DNA of 64,000 bases from Amblyornis subalaris (taxonomy: Eukaryota; Chordata; Aves; Passeriformes; Ptilonorhynchidae). Each line of letters begins with the position of its first letter. Within the stretch, counting starts at the first letter, position 1. The position numbers were made by a program, and so were the translations under genes. The notes under the pieces are model-generated. The model was not told the DNA's origin. It saw only the letters and a list, made by a program, of their open reading frames with translations, and did not search any database. Below, piece after piece: positions 60,739 to 64,000 of the stretch. The stretch is taken from positions 11,623,316 through 11,687,315 of the forward strand of contig JACAXG010000008.1 in assembly GCA_018881555.1 (NCBI GenBank), in the 5' to 3' direction.

Positions 60739-62266
60739 ACGCTAGCACCTCTTGTTTAGTCCATCCTGTCCTTTCATAGCTCTCCACCTTATTTTTCCTC
60801 CTCTTTTTGTAATTACTGATGCTAAACAGCATTGAACAGTGGTGTCATCACTATTTCATCAGGCCTGCCCAAGTTGCCTGCCAGTGGTTTATGGAGCCAT
60901 GTGTGAGCTGGGAACAGCCAGTATCCTCCATGTGCTTGCATCAGGGTCCCCCGCCGATCTCAGTTTCTCAGCACATCTGTCAAGTGTTACTTGTCCTTTT
61001 CTTGGGACTGCCCGTGGAGGTGTGCAGGGGGTTGTGAGCCGTGCCAAACCCTGGTGTTGTGCTGGCAGGGTTACAGCCAGCGTGAAGATGCCTCCATGCT
61101 GCAAGAATNGACTTGTATTGCTGTGTAATCATATGCCAAAAAGTTACTCGTGTGTTAATCCAGTGCCTGTGCTGGTCTCCNTAAGAGACATGGGACAGAA
61201 CATGTGGGAATTAATCAAATGGTGATTTTTTTGCCTGAGCCAGTGGATATGAGCAGATTCAATGGTTCTTTCTGACTCCTAAACTTGTACTTGGAATTCA
61301 TACAATTTAGTCCATCCGGCATCACCTCTCGGACTTGTCCTGACTTCTAGACTGGAGTAGGTGTTACTAGGGAGAAGTAGCAGCCTCCACAGTACAACAC
61401 CTCTCACAGTTTGTTATGGGAATTACTCATTTACTTCACTGCAACCTATATTTTTACCTGACACTACACTTGGTAGGGGATCTAACACAAAAGTTGATTA
61501 ATACCTGTATATTAGACAGTTATGGATCTCCTCTGACAGTGTCCCTTGTGCATTTATCAGAAAAGATGATTTGATTGTCAAACTTTCACCCATACCTCCC
61601 ATGGCACTGGGAGGAACATGCCAATTGAAAACTTAGTGTGACTGCAAGGACTTTGAAGCCCAACAGCTGAGGTGTGNGTGGGGAGCACAGGCTGCAGCAG
61701 GGAGGCTGGTGCAGGTCAGAAGTGAAATGCATTGCCAGAAACTCTGGGACAAGACACACCAGGCTGTTCCCTGCCTTTGGGCATGACCCTTGGATTCTTT
61801 TTGTAGGAGGATATGACAGTTTGAAAAAACACATTTGACCCACATGCTCCATGGATTTTATGATGTTTTCTCTGTAGAGAAAGTTGGGTTTTTTCCTGGG
61901 ATATTAAGTAAAAGTGGATCTTGGGAAAGAGTCAGCCTTCCTTTTATTCTCCTTTTTGTCTCCAAATGCTACACAAACCACCTGATATGAGGCACTGAGA
62001 TGTTTTGGAATACAGGTGTGTGCTTGGCCTCAGTTCAGGCTGTGAAAGTGGCTGCTACCCACAGGAGAACAGGGGGCTGGGATGTGACAGTCAAAGCTGT
62101 GCTACCTCACAATTGCTGCAGGTCCCAGTCCCTTGCTCTGGGCCTCTATGGAAAAGGCAGGCTGTTGGAAAGCAGTCCCTGCTGGTCTACCTGTAGTGAC
62201 ACAAGGAAACACATTTCTTCACAGTTGTGCTGCTTCACACTCTCCATTTCTACCAACAGGTTCCAG
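60739..62266. other. Intron-like stretch
   Basis: No supported exon. The open frame that runs in from 62000 lacks coding composition before about 62260 and is taken as intron. Confidence 0.5.
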
Positions 62267-62632
62267 ACCAGCTCTGCGGCTGTGCCTGTGCTATCCGCTG
62301 GGAAAGGTGCTCCTGCTACAGTGGCTGCTGGTGACCTGGCAGGGGACATGGAGCTGCTGCCTGTCACAGCACCAGAGGAGGCAGGGAAGGATGCAACGGT
62401 GTCACAAGCCGAGGTGGAAGGAGTAGAAAAAGCAGCAGCAACAGTGGAGGTGGAAAGCCAAGAGGGAGCATGTCTGGGTGGGAAGGTGGTCACTCCCGAA
62501 GGAGCAGCGGCGATTGTGGCGGAAGCATCGGAGAACCCAGCAGCAGAAAGAGTTGCTGAAGCGTTTGCCCGGGCAGCAGAAAGAATTGCAGTATCAGAAG
62601 TAGCCAAGGTGTTGCAGTCAGCAATAGCTGAG
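62267..62632 (+). CDS. Large phase-0 exon of an Ala/Glu-rich protein, unknown
   Basis: This is the longest protein-like segment in the window: 122 codons, open, entering after ACAGGTTCCAG and leaving at GAG|GTAGGA in phase 0. An alternative acceptor seven bases upstream (CTACCAACAG) would shift the entry phase. The residues are strongly biased to Ala, Val and Glu with almost no aromatics. It starts TSSAAVPVLSAGKGAPATVA, with an acidic middle (EEAGKDATVSQAEVEGVEKA) and a helical end (AAERVAEAFARAAERIAVSE, then VAKVLQSAIAE). The last 35 residues form a regular amphipathic helix pattern. The opposite strand is also open over this region but encodes a Ser/Ala/Pro mixture expected of a shadow. The family is unrecognised; an RII-binding-like helix is possible but unproven. 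Confidence 0.6.
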
Positions 62633-63768
62633 GTAGGATTGGATTGTACATGCTGGGGTGGAGGGACTGGGGGCACTCGCTCCCCTGGGTGGGCTCACAG
62701 ATGCCGATGTCATGGGAGGGCTGCAGCTCCAGCACCAGAGCTAACCCTGACCTTTCAGCCTCGCCCTCAGAATGCCTCAGGTGGATCGGACCATATCTCT
62801 GCTCAGCCTCGAGCAATGGGAAGAGATCTTTATTCTGGAAAAATTGAAAGCAATGTCAAAAAAAAAAAAAAAATCATCCCTGAAATTCCTGCTGAGAGTT
62901 TGTGCTCTTTTCCCATCTGGTTTCCCTCTGTCTTTTAGATGAGCTTTTTTTCATGATAGCGGGCACTTTATCACGCCTGGTATAGTTAAGGTTACAAAGC
63001 ACTCTCCGTTCCAGCCCCGCTGGCCACATGCTCATCCTGCTCTAAAGCATTCATATTTGGGGATCAAAAAAGGTCCACGCGTGGTGTTTGCTCAGCCGAG
63101 AATTTTTATTTGACGTTTGAGCAATTATGCCTTGTGTTGTTCGTGAGTTTGCTGAGGGTGATAAATGCACTTTTCCCATTTGAAAAACCTGTCTTTTAAC
63201 ATTGACGATGTGGTGACAGATTTTCAGCAGGGATGGGAGTTGGATTTGCCAGGGCTCAGTGCCCACTCCGAGNGCCAGATTTTCAGCTGTGTTCGGCACC
63301 CAGCAGCTTCCCATTGGGTGTGAGGCCTTTGGACATGTTTGTTCCCATGTGTGGAGCTCATTTGAAGAGTTGCCTGCCTGCAGCACCACCGAGCATCCAC
63401 CTTCTGCTCTCAGGAAAATCTGGATCTCATCTCCCTGGGCTCTGATTTCATTTTGGTGTGCAGGGTCAGCCTATTGCTATCACTGTTTCCTGAGCCCCAG
63501 AGCCATCCTGAGCACATGGAATTTCTGTAGGATATCTTCTTGTAACTTATCCTCCAGTTTGGGCAAGTGGCTTCACTCAGGAAGGGCTTGTCAATGTCTG
63601 TTTGAGTTTTGGTGTGTTTTCACNTCTTGTGGAGATCATTTGGATTTAGGCACAGGCCAAAACAATTCTCTGAATCAGCCAGTGAATAAGGACCTTTATT
63701 TTTAAAATCAGCAGTTTACTTTCTAGTGACTTTTCTAGTGCTCATGTATTTATTCTCTGACTTTTCAG
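62633..63768. other. Intron between the two rightmost exons
   Basis: An A15 run lies at 62859-62873. The part at about 62940-63240 is unique, AT-rich and enhancer-like (GTTTGAGCAATTATGCC and GGTGATAAATGCAC are examples). Confidence 0.45.
62859..62873 (+). repeat. A homopolymer
   Basis: Fifteen consecutive A. No retroposon body is recognised upstream. Confidence 0.95.
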
Positions 63769-63849
63769 CTCAAAGGGAAGAGGAGGAGCACATGGATAAA
63801 GCCAAGGAACACCACTCAGCAGGAAGAGGATTGGGTGAAAGAGGGACAG
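63769..63849 (+). CDS. Phase-0 exon with W-I-K-P-R motif, unknown protein
   Basis: The acceptor TCTCTGACTTTTCAG is followed by 27 codons beginning LKGKRRSTWIKPRNTTQQEE and ending DWVKEGQ, then the donor CAG|GTGAAA. Both junctions are phase 0, matching the exit phase of the 62267 exon. The peptide starts basic and ends acidic, with W-I-K-P-R in the centre as in the 48823 exon and a second Trp seven residues past the Arg. If the donor were not used, the frame would stop two codons later (V-K-stop). The gene probably continues beyond the right edge. Confidence 0.5.
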
Positions 63850-64000
63850 GTGAAATGAAATGAAGGANGGGGTTCTGGGTCATACCTCCTAATGGGAGGC
63901 TGGCACAACCACTCCTGGAATGCAGTAGGGCTGCCAATCACATCTCTTTTGTGACTGACTGTACTATTAAAAATAAATATATGGCATATTCTGCATGCAG

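Noticed and set aside
62146..62676. Minus-strand 176-codon frame
   Set aside because: It is the shadow of the plus-strand Ala/Glu-rich exon. Its Ser/Ala/Pro composition is what the reverse strand of such an exon gives.
62000..62938. Single 312-codon reading frame taken as one gene
   Set aside because: Only about 62267-62632 has coding composition. The left part is ordinary and the right part runs through an A15 tract. Splice sites bound the coding core.

Overview
The window looks like avian nuclear DNA, and most of it is intronic or intergenic. Three signs point to a bird. Degraded CR1-type LINE tails occur at about 29005-29170, 36438-36535 and 52420-52498. Ancient amniote L3/MIR-type relics occur at 23498-23572, 25455-25640, 39739-39985, 44288-44390, 46775-46868 and 54015-54080. 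Young interspersed repeats are almost absent. I saw no rRNA, tRNA, bacterial operon, phage, CRISPR array or intact viral gene. Isolated single N bases are scattered through the window and look like unresolved assembly positions. The species cannot be read from the sequence.

Layout. From 1 to about 29 kb I see no convincing plus-strand gene. The content is AT-rich islands that look like conserved non-coding elements (about 8840-8970, 10170-10960, 16720-17300, 20960-21260, 24945-25250), a 51-bp pure pyrimidine tract at 10310-10360, one minus-strand exon candidate (7401-7459) and the two best-preserved L3/MIR relics. From about 29.5 kb to the end there is a set of short exon-like segments on the plus strand. 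Many have good splice sites, an open frame and phase 0 at both ends. The best are 44623-44688, 46078-46119, 48823-48921, 62267-62632 and 63769-63849; weaker ones are 29484-29528, 31587-31658, 42632-42742, 52222-52271 and 53395-53463. The exons at 48823 and 63769 both encode W-I-K-P-R, an argument that they belong to one protein with a repeated module.

Taken together, my best reading is the interior of a long plus-strand gene with small phase-0 exons and large introns. It encodes an acidic, Ala/Glu-rich, probably helical protein that I do not recognise, and the gene continues past the right edge. Two faint resemblances to A-kinase anchoring proteins are noted as inference only. All exon calls come from reading splice consensus and frame by eye; no alignment or transcript supports them, and some of the weaker ones are probably chance. 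CpG-enriched patches at about 32515-32790, 47870-48065 and 60180-60340 (the last with a GC box) are possible internal promoters or CpG-rich exons.
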